Assembly (NCBI GenBank): GCA_036504215.1
Contig: DASXVO010000070.1
Coordinates: 62,001-126,000, forward strand
Origin: Vicinamibacterales bacterium
GTDB taxonomy: Bacteria > Acidobacteriota > Vicinamibacteria > Vicinamibacterales > Fen-181
Direction of reading: 5' to 3'
Length of the DNA: 64,000 nt
Shown: positions 8,421-16,868 of the stretch, piece after piece
How positions within the stretch are numbered: the stretch's first letter is position 1
Layout: each line of letters begins with the position of its first letter
Position numbers and translations under genes: made by a program
The notes under the pieces: generated by a model
Database searches by the model: none
What the model saw: the letters and a program-made list of their open reading frames with translations, nothing else
What the model was told of the DNA's origin: nothing

Positions 8421-9932
8421 TCAACGGCGGGTGATCGTGCCTTCCCAGGTCGACACCTTCTCGCCCTTCAGGTCCTCCGCGCCGAACCAGTAACTGGTGA
8501 CCGCCTTGGTCTCGGTGAAGAAGGCGACACCGTCTCGTCCCATCACGTGCAGGTCGCCGAAGAAGCTCGCCTTGTGCCCGGCGAACGGGAAGGCCGAGAT
8601 GGGCACCGGGATCCCGACGTTGACGCCCACCATGCCGGCATCGACGCGCCGGGCGAACTCGCGCGCGAAGTAACCGCTCGTTGTGAAGATGGAGGCGCCG
8701 TTGGCGAATTCGCTGTCGTTGATCGTCCGGACGCCCTCCTCGAAGTCCGCCACGCGTTTGATGGCGAGCACGGGGCCGAAGATCTCGTCGATGCCGACGC
8801 GCATGGACGGTGCGACATGGTCGAAGACCGTAGGCCCGACGAAGAACCCGCCTTCGTATCCGGGAACCGTCAGTCCGCGGCCGTCGAGCACGAGCCGCGC
8901 CCCTTCCCGAACCCCCTTGTCGATCCAGGCGAGGACCGCCGACCGGTGCTCGGCGCTGATGAGCGGGCCAAGCTCCGTCTCGTGAGCCCACGCGGGGCCG
9001 GCCTTCCGTGCGCGCGCCAGTTCGACGATCTCGGCCACCAGGTCGTCAGCCACGGCGTGTTCGACGGCGACCACCGGCAGCGCCATGCAACGCTCGCCCG
9101 CGCAGCCGAAGGCCGAGTTGATCACGCGCTGAGCCGTCGCGCGGATGGGCGCGTCGCCCAGGACGAGCGCATGGTTCTTGGCCTCCGTCAGGCACTGGAC
9201 GCGCTTGCCGTGCGCAGCCGCGGTGGCATAGACGTGCCGGCCGATGCTCGTGGACCCGACGAACGTGACGCCCCGGACCGCGGGGTGCTTCAGCAGCAGT
9301 TCGGCCTCGGAGCGGGAGCAGGTCACCAGGTTGAACACGCCGGGCGGCAGGCCCGCGTCGGCCAGGATCTCCGCCATGCGCATCGACGTCTGAGGCACGA
9401 GGCTGGCCGCCTTGAGAACGAACGTGTTGCCGGTCGTGATCGCGAGCGGCGTCATCCATCCCATGGGAATCATCGCCGGGAAGTTCCACGGCGCGATCCC
9501 GACGAATACGCCGAGCGGCTCGCGGTAGCTCACCGTATCGTAGCCGTCGGCCACGTTCATCAGGCTGTCGCCCTGCACGAGTGTGGCCGTGCCGCACGCC
9601 AGCTCCACGACCTCGATGGCCTTCAGCACGTCACCGCGCGCCTCGGCGTACGTCTTCCCCATCTCCGTGGCGAGGAGGGTGGCCAGTTCGTCGAGACGAT
9701 CGTCCAGCAACTCCCTGAATCGAAACATCACCTGCACGCGCCGGGTGACGGGGGTGTCGCGCCACGCTGGAAACGCCGCGGCCGCGGCGGCCACCGCGCC
9801 CTCGACCTCCGCGGCGGTGCATCGAGGCGTCTCGCACATGACCGCGCCGGTGCTCGGGTTGAACACCGGCATGCACCCGCCCTGGCTCTTACGCCACGTG
9901 CCGCCGACGAAGTATTTCAGTGTCTCGGCCAT
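8421..9932 (-). CDS. mmsA: CoA-acylating methylmalonate-semialdehyde dehydrogenase
   Basis: A 503-residue aldehyde dehydrogenase. It oxidises methylmalonate or malonate semialdehyde, with NAD+ and CoA, to propionyl-CoA or acetyl-CoA. The family-specific features are the cofactor region GVFVGIAPWNFPAMIPMGW, the GVTFVGSTSIGRHVY block and the catalytic cysteine in GCAGERCMALP (Cys282). MMSDH has CMAL where other ALDHs have different residues. TEAKNHALVLGDA replaces the usual ELGGK block, because this subfamily lacks the general-base Glu. ATG 9932 begins MAETLKYFVGGTW, the normal family start. It ends 6 bases from the convergent ygfK-like gene and is divergent from the aminotransferase gene across about 98 bases. 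The pair could convert beta-alanine or beta-aminoisobutyrate, via the semialdehyde, to acyl-CoA. Confidence 0.93.
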   Translation of the reverse strand: MAETLKYFVGGTWRKSQGGCMPVFNPSTGAVMCETPRCTAAEVEGAVAAAAAAFPAWRDTPVTRRVQVMFRFRELLDDRLDELATLLATEMGKTYAEARGDVLKAIEVVELACGTATLVQGDSLMNVADGYDTVSYREPLGVFVGIAPWNFPAMIPMGWMTPLAITTGNTFVLKAASLVPQTSMRMAEILADAGLPPGVFNLVTCSRSEAELLLKHPAVRGVTFVGSTSIGRHVYATAAAHGKRVQCLTEAKNHALVLGDAPIRATAQRVINSAFGCAGERCMALPVVAVEHAVADDLVAEIVELARARKAGPAWAHETELGPLISAEHRSAVLAWIDKGVREGARLVLDGRGLTVPGYEGGFFVGPTVFDHVAPSMRVGIDEIFGPVLAIKRVADFEEGVRTINDSEFANGASIFTTSGYFAREFARRVDAGMVGVNVGIPVPISAFPFAGHKASFFGDLHVMGRDGVAFFTETKAVTSYWFGAEDLKGEKVSTWEGTITRR

Positions 9933-9978
9933 CGTCTGCCTCTCTCCGGGAGCCGATTCGCGGTCCGCGACCGCGCGA

Positions 9979-9987
9979 TGATAGTAT
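9979..9987 (+). promoter_or_regulatory. Extended -10 promoter element of the aminotransferase gene
   Basis: TGATAGTAT matches the extended -10 form TGnTAnnAT and lies 43 bases before the ATG at 10031. No -35 is visible at the matching distance. A near-identical TGGTAGTATGCGCCGG occurs at 12415-12430 upstream of the TonB receptor, so the two genes may share a promoter type. Confidence 0.35.
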
Positions 9988-10030
9988 GCGGCCGGCGCGA
10001 CCGACCGCGTCATCCATCCGAGGACCGTCC

Positions 10031-11338
10031 ATGACCAGCGACGACCTGATTGCGTTGACCAAGCGGCATACGCTCTTCGAGTGGTCCGCCCAGGCCCACG
10101 TGGATCCGATTGCGGTCGCCCGTGCGCGGGGCATCTACTTCTGGACCCCCGAGGGGAAGCGGTACATCGACTTCAACAGCCAGTTGATGTGCGTCAACGC
10201 CGGCCACGGGGACCCGCGCATCATCGACGCCATTCGGAGCCAGGTCGAGACGCTGGCCTACGCGAACCCATTCATGGCGACCGAGCCCCGCGCCCGGCTC
10301 GGCAGGAAGCTCGCGGAGATCGCGCCGGGCGACATTGACACGTTCTTCTTCACCAACGGCGGCGCGGAGGCAAACGAGAACGCCGTCAAGCTGGCGCGGT
10401 TCTACACGGGCCGCCAGAAGATCCTCGCGCGGTACCGGTCCTACCACGGAGCCACGGCCGGCGCCATCACGCTCACCGGCGATCCGCGGCGCTGGGCGGC
10501 CGAGCCGGGCATGGCGGGGGTCGTCCACGTGCCGGATCCCTACCACGGCATCCAGCGCGGCTGGGATTCGGCCGACCAGGCGCTCGCCACGCTGCAGGAG
10601 ATCATCGAGCTCGAAGGGCCGCATACCATCGCCGCCTTCATCCTCGAGACGGTCACCGGCACCAATGGCCTGCTGATCCCGCCGGACGGGTATCTGGAGG
10701 GCGTCCGCGATCTCTGCACGCGGCACGGCATCCTGCTCATCGCGGACGAGGTGATGTCCGGATTCGGGCGCACGGGCGAGTGGTTCGCGGTCGATCATTG
10801 GCACGTCGTGCCCGATCTCCTCACCATGGCCAAGGGGCTGACGAGCGCCGCGGTGCCGCTCGGCGCCGTCGGGATGCGCCGCGCGATCGCCGAGCACTTC
10901 CAGGACAAGGTGTTCTACGGCGGCCTGACCTACAACAGCCATCCGCTCGGCTGCGCCGCCGCGCTCGCGGCGATCCGCGTCTACGAGGAGGACCACCTGA
11001 TCGAGAACGCCAGGCGCCTGGGCATCGTCATGCGGGCGATGCTCGAGGAGTTGCAGGCCAGGCATCCGTCGGTCGGCGCGACCCGGTCGATCGGGTTGTT
11101 CGGGATCGTCGAACTCGTGCGCAACCGCGCCACGCGCGAACCCATGGCCCCCTTCAACGGCAGCGCGCCCGAGATGGCCGCGCTCGGCCGCTTCTTCCGG
11201 GAAGAGGGGCTCTACACGCTCGTGCGCTGGAACACCTTCTTCACGAACCCGCCGCTCTGCATCACCGAACGCGAACTCCGCGAGGCGTTCGACATCATCG
11301 ATCGAGGGCTAGCGATCACGGACCGCGCCGTCCTCTGA
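10031..11338 (+). CDS. Class III PLP-dependent aminotransferase (beta-alanine / omega-amino acid type)
   Basis: A 435-residue fold-type I transaminase. Visible family features are FNSQLMCVNAGHGDPRI near the N-terminus, TNGGAEANENAVKLAR for cofactor phosphate binding, RSYHGATAGA and the metal-free PLP aspartate in LIADEVMSGFGRTG. The Schiff-base lysine is in MAKGLTSAAVPLGA (Lys268). The C-terminal substrate region contains RWNTFFTNPPLCIT. Class III enzymes act on amino groups distal to the carboxylate, such as beta-alanine, GABA and taurine. The substrate here is inferred from the adjacent MMSDH gene, which would consume malonate or methylmalonate semialdehyde. The start at 10031 has GAGGA 7 bases upstream. 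Alternatives are a taurine-pyruvate or putrescine-type aminotransferase. Confidence 0.88.
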   Translation: MTSDDLIALTKRHTLFEWSAQAHVDPIAVARARGIYFWTPEGKRYIDFNSQLMCVNAGHGDPRIIDAIRSQVETLAYANPFMATEPRARLGRKLAEIAPGDIDTFFFTNGGAEANENAVKLARFYTGRQKILARYRSYHGATAGAITLTGDPRRWAAEPGMAGVVHVPDPYHGIQRGWDSADQALATLQEIIELEGPHTIAAFILETVTGTNGLLIPPDGYLEGVRDLCTRHGILLIADEVMSGFGRTGEWFAVDHWHVVPDLLTMAKGLTSAAVPLGAVGMRRAIAEHFQDKVFYGGLTYNSHPLGCAAALAAIRVYEEDHLIENARRLGIVMRAMLEELQARHPSVGATRSIGLFGIVELVRNRATREPMAPFNGSAPEMAALGRFFREEGLYTLVRWNTFFTNPPLCITERELREAFDIIDRGLAITDRAVL

Positions 11339-11364
11339 CGGGGGCCACGGCCGACATCCCGTGG

Positions 11365-12231
11365 TCAGAACGTCGGCGGCGTGTTGATCCACAGCAGCAC
11401 CGCTTCCTCCTTCGAGGCGTTGAGCCAGCGGTGTGCCAGCGTGCTCTCGAACCAGCAGCCATCGCCGGGCCGGAGCACGTAGTACTCGACCTCGTCGAGC
11501 CAGAGTTCGAGCGTGCCGCTCAGCATGTAGATGAACTCCTCGCCCGGGTGCGCATAGGCGCCGTCGCTGCCGCCGCCCGGCGCCACGCGAAAGAGCATCG
11601 ACTCCAGCAACTTCGTGCCGGTGGACAGCAGTTCCATGCGCACGCCGCCCTTGGTCTGCAGGATGCGACGGTGGTGCGGTCGCACGAGGCGGCTGGCCTG
11701 GCGCGGAAGGTGGAACAACTCGAGCAGCGTCGTGTTGTAGGCGGTCGCCAGCCGGGTCAGCGTGGTGACCGACGCGTTCGCCTGGGTACGTTCGACGGCG
11801 CTCAGGAAGCCGGCCGACACGTGGGCTCGGCGAGCCGCCTCGCCAACGCTCAGGCCGAAGCGTTGCCGCAGTCGGCGCAGGGTCGGACCGATCGTCGGGG
11901 TCTCCTGCGGCGCGTCGGCTGGTGCAGATGGCCCGCCCATCGCCTCCTTGATCGCCGGCACGTTGAGATGCCTGACGTCCCTGAGATGCTTGATCTGCTT
12001 CAGCGTCTTCATCAACTCCGGGCTGTAGAGACGGTTGCGCCCGTTGCGCCGGGCGGGCGCAATCAGGCCGTTCCTCTCCCACAACCGCAGCGTCGATGCG
12101 CTGACGCCGACCAGCCGGGCCGCCTGGCTCACGCTGAGAAACCCGAATCGCGCCGGCCCCGCCTGGCCCGGCCGCGTCGTTCGTCGCGGCGTGCCCGCCC
12201 GCGCGCTCTGCCCTCCCCGAGACATACCCAC
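11365..12231 (-). CDS. MerR-XRE-cupin three-domain transcriptional regulator
   Basis: A 288-residue DNA-binding regulator with two different helix-turn-helix domains and a sensor. Residues about 31-98 are a MerR-type winged helix (SVSQAARLVGVSASTLRLWE, NRLYSPELMKTLKQIKHLRD). Residues about 112-168 are an XRE/Cro HTH (LRRLRQRFGLSVGEAARRAH, FLSAVERTQANASVTTLTRL). Residues about 195-285 are a cupin barrel (HPGEEFIYMLSGTLELWLDE, LRPGDGCWFES, HRWLN). XRE-cupin regulators such as PuuR control polyamine or amino-acid catabolism. An added N-terminal MerR domain is uncommon. It lies convergent to the aminotransferase gene and divergent from the TonB receptor, so both are plausible targets. The N-terminal 28 residues are basic and disordered. 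ATG at 12225 is an alternative start. Confidence 0.85.
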   Translation of the reverse strand: MGMSRGGQSARAGTPRRTTRPGQAGPARFGFLSVSQAARLVGVSASTLRLWERNGLIAPARRNGRNRLYSPELMKTLKQIKHLRDVRHLNVPAIKEAMGGPSAPADAPQETPTIGPTLRRLRQRFGLSVGEAARRAHVSAGFLSAVERTQANASVTTLTRLATAYNTTLLELFHLPRQASRLVRPHHRRILQTKGGVRMELLSTGTKLLESMLFRVAPGGGSDGAYAHPGEEFIYMLSGTLELWLDEVEYYVLRPGDGCWFESTLAHRWLNASKEEAVLLWINTPPTF

Positions 12232-12590
12232 TCTCCTGCACCGTCAGATCGGTCCGCCGCACTTTCCATCTTGCATCCGTGCGCTAGTCATTCTCACACA
12301 GGCTCGCCCATTCGGCCAAGCGTTGTCCACTTCACAGCTTGTTTCGGCGATCCAGCGCGTTCGAGGGTCTGTTCTCTAGATTTGTATTTGTGTGATAGTC
12401 ATGCATCTGTCCTGTGGTAGTATGCGCCGGTCAGCGGGCGTACTCGACAGACGGGTCCCTTCACGTGTGGTCGATCAGCAAGAGGGCCGAGTCGGATCGG
12501 CCGCCTCAGGGCGCGATAGCGACGTACCGGCGCGGTTCCATCCTCGGGCCGCGGCGTGACGGTCGTCATTCATAGAGGGAGGGCTTCGGC
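12232..12590. promoter_or_regulatory. Divergent control region between the cupin regulator and the TonB receptor
   Basis: About 360 bases without a gene. A comparatively AT-rich part at 12371-12425 holds an extended -10 (TGGTAGTAT, 12415-12423) reading toward the receptor, leaving a leader of about 160 bases. TGTGTGA occurs once on each strand: on the minus strand at 12294-12300, followed by GAATGACTAG, and on the plus strand at 12389-12395, followed by TAGTCATGCATC. This oppositely oriented pair, about 90 bases apart, is a candidate operator for the neighbouring regulator. AGGGAGG at 12573-12579 is the receptor's ribosome binding site. Confidence 0.4.
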
Positions 12591-15539
12591 ATGAGAAGGT
12601 TCGTTCTTCTTGGACTCATGATCGCCGTTGTCTGGATGGTCGGTCGGCCCGTCAATGCCCAGCAGACCACGGGGACCATCACCGGGAGGGTTGTGGACGA
12701 GCAGAAGTCCACCGTGCCCGGCGCGACGGTCACCGCCCGGAGCGTCACCACCGGCTTCATGCGGGTGTCGACCTCTGACGCCAGCGGGATGTACCGACTC
12801 GCCGCCCTGCCGGTGGGCACCTACGACCTCACGGTCGAACTGTCCGGCTTCGCCACGATCGACCGCAAGGGCCTCGTCGTCAACGTCTCGCAGACCGTCA
12901 CGCTCGAGTTCGAGCTGAGGGTCGCGAAGATGACCGAGACGGTCACCGTGACCGGCGAGACGCCGCTCATCGAGACCACCTCGTCATCGGTCGGCGGTGT
13001 GGTGGACGTGAACAAGATCGAGAACCTGCCGCTCAACGGCCGGCAGTTCGCCAACCTCGCGATGACGGTCGCCGGTGTCGGCATGGGGTTCCACTCCGAT
13101 CCGACCAAGAGCACCCAGTACTCGCCGCAGGTGGCCGGCGGCAACGGCCGGAACGTCAACTACCAGATCGATGGCGGCGACAACAACGACGACACGGTCG
13201 GCGGCCTGCTGCAGCAGTTCCCCCTGGAGGCCATCCAGGAATTCAACATGATCACGCAGCGCTACAAGGCCGAGTACGGTCGCAGCAACGGCGGCGTGAT
13301 GAACATCGTCACCAAGGGCGGAACGAACCATTACCAGGGCAGTTGGTTCACGATGCTCCGCGACAAGTCGATGAACGCGCAGACCGAGACCGAGCGGTTG
13401 ACCGAAACCGACAAGCCCGACTACCGCCGCTACCAGTTCGGCGGATCGTTCGGCGGCCCGGTCGTCCAGAACAAGGCCCACTTCTTCGCCGCCTTCGAAC
13501 GCACGCAGCAGGATACGAACCAGGCCGTCGACACCGGTGGTCTCTTCCCGTCGATGAACGGCGTCTACGGGACTCCCTACCGGGAGAACCTCTTCACCGC
13601 CAAGGCGACGGCCAATGTGACGGCGAACCAGTTCCTCTCGGTCCGCTACGGCCGCAACGACAACTCGCAGCCGTACGGCGCCGGCCCGCAGCTTCCACCG
13701 AGCAACTGGGGCGACAGCAAGAACAGCTTCAACTCGGTCAACCTGAACTACAACTGGGTGCTGGGTGGGTCGAAGCTGAACGAGTTCATCTTCCAGGTGG
13801 CCAACTTCAAGAACAACGTGACGGCCAACAGCACCGACCCGCAGCAGTGCTTCCCGAATGGAGTCTGCATCGGCGCCAACGGCAACACCCCGCAGACGAC
13901 CGAGCAGATCAAGTGGCAGTTCCGCGACGACTTCTCCTGGCACAAGATGGGCGGGATGGGGCTCGGCCACGACTTCAAGATGGGGCTGAATGTCATCTAC
14001 GAGCCGCGGCTGTACATCACGTTCAACTCCGGCATCAGCGCGTACTCCTACACGCACCTGACCAACGACGTGAACGGGCCCATCTCGAGCGTGTCACGAT
14101 CGGGAGGCGACTCGTCGGCGGACATCCCCAACAAGCAGATCGGCCTCTACTTCCAGGATGACTGGCGGATCAACGACCGGTTCACGGTCAACCTCGGCCT
14201 GCGCTACGACGTGGTCCTCGGCTGGGCCATCGACCAGTCGAAAGCGCACGACTTCCAGGTGCTGCAGGCGGCTGGACGGTCGGGACGCCTGAACGGCATG
14301 AGCCTGTTCGAGGACTTCGGCAAGAGTTCCCAGGAGGACTACAAGGACTTCCAGCCAAGGGTAGGGTTCGCCTGGGACGTCAAGGGCAACGGCCGCGATG
14401 TCGTGCGGGCCGGCTGGGGCATGTACTACGACTTCTCCTATTCGAACGCGAGCCTGATGTTCGCCGCGATCGACGCGCGCGGGGTGTTCGGCGGCACGGT
14501 CTTCTCGGTCAGCCAGCCGGACGGAATTCTCAAGGCGAATGGGACGAACTTCACGGTCAACGACCCGATCTCGACAATCGCCAGCCAGAACGAAATCGAC
14601 GCGACCGTGATGCCGGCCAACGGCCACATCATGTCACCCCGGTTCAAGCAGCCGTACACGCACCAGGTATCGGCCGGCTGGTCCCACGCCCTCTCGTCCA
14701 CGACAGTACTCGACATCGACTACGTGGGCGTGTTCGGCCGTCACCTCGGATGGCGGCCTCGGTTGAACACGAGGGTGAATGGCGGCGCGCGCCGGCTCTC
14801 GGACCTCGACTTCTCCTACCCGAACTTCGCCATCGACATCAGCGCCGGGAAGAGCACCTACCACGGCCTGACGATGGGCATTCGCCGTCGCATGGACAAG
14901 CACGTCCAAGTGAACGCCTGGTACTCCCTGTCGACCGCGCAGGGCACCGGCGGCAACGGGACGGACGAATTGACTGTCAGCAACATCCAGGACGCGTCCC
15001 AGCCGCTGGCCGCGAGGCAGTACGGGCCGTCGGGACGGACGGATGCGCGCCATAAGATTACGGTGAGCGCCGTCATCGAGGCGCCGGGCGGGATCAACAT
15101 CTCGCCGATCTTCCGTTATCGGTCCGCGCTTCCGGTGAACATCGTCACCGGATTCGACAACAACCGGGACGGAGCCCGCAACGACATCGCCAGCGAGGCG
15201 TTCGCCTTCAACGGCCTGGACGCCAGCGGCAACCCGATCGTCGAGAGCCTGGGATCGTGCGCGACGATCAACTGCGGGCGCGGCGCGTCCATGTCGGTGT
15301 TCAACCTGCGCGTGAGCAAGGTGTTCAAGCTGCCGCGCAACATCCACTTCGAGGCGATTGGCGAGGTATTCAACCTCTTCAACGCCAAGAACCCGTCGGA
15401 CTTCGTCGGGCAGCGGTTCATCGGAACGCTGGCCAACCCGACGCCGAACCCCGACTTCATGCGACCGCTGTCGTTCGCGGGTGACTTCCAGATGCCCGAG
15501 CAGCGTGTCGGCCAGATCGGGTTCCGACTGACGTTCTAG
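12591..15539 (+). CDS. TonB-dependent receptor with N-terminal carboxypeptidase-regulatory domain (Oar-like)
   Basis: A 982-residue outer-membrane receptor that would take up a large or scarce substrate with energy from TonB. The signal peptide ends near VNAQ (residue 24). Residues about 27-107 form a CarboxypepD_reg/CNA-B type beta-sandwich (GTITGRVVDEQKSTVPGATV, MYRLAALPVGTYDLTVELSG). The plug follows (TETVTVTGETPLIET, LPLNGRQFANLA, NYQIDGGDNND). The rest is a beta barrel with alternating aromatic strands, ending in GFRLTF, a terminal Phe as needed for barrel assembly. Such receptors are abundant in Acidobacteriota and Bacteroidota. Its ligand is unknown. The gene sits beside an aminotransferase, a semialdehyde dehydrogenase and a cupin regulator, so import of the compound degraded by that locus is inferred. 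Confidence 0.92.
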   Translation: MRRFVLLGLMIAVVWMVGRPVNAQQTTGTITGRVVDEQKSTVPGATVTARSVTTGFMRVSTSDASGMYRLAALPVGTYDLTVELSGFATIDRKGLVVNVSQTVTLEFELRVAKMTETVTVTGETPLIETTSSSVGGVVDVNKIENLPLNGRQFANLAMTVAGVGMGFHSDPTKSTQYSPQVAGGNGRNVNYQIDGGDNNDDTVGGLLQQFPLEAIQEFNMITQRYKAEYGRSNGGVMNIVTKGGTNHYQGSWFTMLRDKSMNAQTETERLTETDKPDYRRYQFGGSFGGPVVQNKAHFFAAFERTQQDTNQAVDTGGLFPSMNGVYGTPYRENLFTAKATANVTANQFLSVRYGRNDNSQPYGAGPQLPPSNWGDSKNSFNSVNLNYNWVLGGSKLNEFIFQVANFKNNVTANSTDPQQCFPNGVCIGANGNTPQTTEQIKWQFRDDFSWHKMGGMGLGHDFKMGLNVIYEPRLYITFNSGISAYSYTHLTNDVNGPISSVSRSGGDSSADIPNKQIGLYFQDDWRINDRFTVNLGLRYDVVLGWAIDQSKAHDFQVLQAAGRSGRLNGMSLFEDFGKSSQEDYKDFQPRVGFAWDVKGNGRDVVRAGWGMYYDFSYSNASLMFAAIDARGVFGGTVFSVSQPDGILKANGTNFTVNDPISTIASQNEIDATVMPANGHIMSPRFKQPYTHQVSAGWSHALSSTTVLDIDYVGVFGRHLGWRPRLNTRVNGGARRLSDLDFSYPNFAIDISAGKSTYHGLTMGIRRRMDKHVQVNAWYSLSTAQGTGGNGTDELTVSNIQDASQPLAARQYGPSGRTDARHKITVSAVIEAPGGINISPIFRYRSALPVNIVTGFDNNRDGARNDIASEAFAFNGLDASGNPIVESLGSCATINCGRGASMSVFNLRVSKVFKLPRNIHFEAIGEVFNLFNAKNPSDFVGQRFIGTLANPTPNPDFMRPLSFAGDFQMPEQRVGQIGFRLTF

Positions 15540-15721
15540 ACCTCGCAGCCGGTGCAAGAAACAGGGCGCGCGGGACTCCTCCCCCGTGCGCCTCGCTGCT
15601 CACCAAGAGGAACAGTTGTCGGCCGCGCTGCGCACGCTGGCCGCAGGCTCGCCAGGACCCGCACCAGCGCGCGCGGCGGCCAACGAGCGGGCGCTCGTCC
15701 GGAACCACACGAAGCGAAGCG

Positions 15722-15766
15722 CCCCACCGGGAGTGGGGTCGAAGGCCACTTCCGGTGGGGTTTCTC
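15722..15766 (+). terminator. Rho-independent terminator downstream of the TonB receptor
   Basis: A 15-base arm at 15722-15736 pairs with 15746-15760, with one G-U wobble and a 9-base loop, and is followed by TTTCTC. It lies 183 bases after the receptor stop. Shorter hairpins inside it (CCCCAC with GTGGGG at 15722-15738, and CCAC with GTGG at 15746-15758) are mutually exclusive with the long stem. Confidence 0.55.
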
Positions 15767-15777
15767 AGCCAACCGCG

Positions 15778-15806
15778 TTGGTTGCGGGCGGAACTCGGGC
15801 TAGAAT
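15778..15806 (+). promoter_or_regulatory. Promoter of the SGNH lipoprotein gene
   Basis: TTGGTT (15778-15783) and TAGAAT (15801-15806) with a 17-base spacer match the sigma70 consensus at three or more and five positions. Transcription would start around 15813, only about 3 bases before the GTG at 15816, which has no Shine-Dalgarno sequence. It is therefore essentially leaderless. Confidence 0.5.
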
Positions 15807-15815
15807 TATCAGTTC

Positions 15816-16859
15816 GTGGAAAAAGCCCGCGCGGTTCTTCGTTCGTGGATCTGGGTCGGCGCCGTCCTCGGGCTCGCGGCCTGTGACTCGTCGCCTGTCG
15901 CTCCGCCGCCCCCCGGGCTGGGGATCAGTTGTCCGGCCGCGGCGAGCGGCGTCTCACATCTGAACGCGCCGGCAATCGTGAGCTGGGACGCGCCGTCGAC
16001 CACCGGTGGCACAGCGCCGGTTACCGTGTCGTGCACTCCCGCACCCGGGACGGCCTTCAACCTGGGATCGACCACGGTGACCTGTCTCGCGTCGGACGCC
16101 CGGCTTCAGGCCGCATCCTGCAGCTTTCCCGTCACCGTCACCCGCGCACCGCAACTCGGCGCCACCCGGTTCATGGCCTTTGGCGACAGCATCACGGAAG
16201 GCAAGTCACAGGATCCGCCGCCGTTCGGCCTGCTCTCGATCTACAACCCGGCGTCATATCCGTACAAGCTGAACAACCTCCTCAAGCTCCGCTTTCCGGA
16301 CCAGGACGTGACGGTCATGAATGAAGGGTTGGCAGGCGAGTTCGTGGCCGACGGCTACAATCGACTGGCGTCCTCGTTGGCGCCCGCCAATCCGGACGCC
16401 GTGTTGCTGCTCGATGGGGCGAACGATCTGCTGAACTTCCCAAGCAGCACGACAACTCAATACATCGCGGGCAAGCTGCGCGACATGGTGCGGCTCGTTC
16501 AATCGAGAAGCGCGGGCCGGACGCCGGTGCTGCTGGCCACGTTCCCGCCCCAGCGGCAGGGCACGTACAAAGATCGGAGCGCCGGCCTCCCGTACGTCCC
16601 CGAACTGAACCAGCGCATCGCGGATGTCGCCCGGACGGAGAAGAACGCCTACCTCGTGGACCTCTACGCGGGATTCCCGACCGACACGAGCCGGCTCATC
16701 AGCGTGGACGGCCTCCACCCGACACCGGAAGGCTATACGCTGATGGCCCAGATCTTCTACCAGGCCGTGCTCGATCACTTCGAAACCAAGCTGGCCGCGC
16801 GGCACGCGCTACCGATTCGTGGAATGATCGCGGGGCCCGAACGCCGGTACCCGCGGTAG
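15816..16859 (+). CDS. SGNH/GDSL hydrolase lipoprotein with HYR-like domain
   Basis: A 347-residue exported lipoprotein with an esterase or lipase fold. The N-terminus carries a lipobox (LGLAAC, Cys23), so it is probably membrane-anchored. Residues about 38-110 look like a hyalin-repeat (HYR) immunoglobulin-like module (CPAAASGVSHLNAPAIVSW, GTTPVTVSC-type spacing, TFNLGSTTVTC-type ending). The SGNH blocks are complete: Ser125 in AFGDSITEG, Gly171 in NEGLAGEF, Asn203 in GANDL, and Asp298 and His301 in VDGLHPT. SGNH enzymes cleave acyl or acetyl esters from lipids, polysaccharides or peptidoglycan. The substrate is not predictable here. The start is GTG, supported by the promoter placed just before it. 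The gene is monocistronic and converges on a small hypothetical gene. Confidence 0.87.
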   Translation: MEKARAVLRSWIWVGAVLGLAACDSSPVAPPPPGLGISCPAAASGVSHLNAPAIVSWDAPSTTGGTAPVTVSCTPAPGTAFNLGSTTVTCLASDARLQAASCSFPVTVTRAPQLGATRFMAFGDSITEGKSQDPPPFGLLSIYNPASYPYKLNNLLKLRFPDQDVTVMNEGLAGEFVADGYNRLASSLAPANPDAVLLLDGANDLLNFPSSTTTQYIAGKLRDMVRLVQSRSAGRTPVLLATFPPQRQGTYKDRSAGLPYVPELNQRIADVARTEKNAYLVDLYAGFPTDTSRLISVDGLHPTPEGYTLMAQIFYQAVLDHFETKLAARHALPIRGMIAGPERRYPR

Positions 16860-16868
16860 CGTGCGCTG

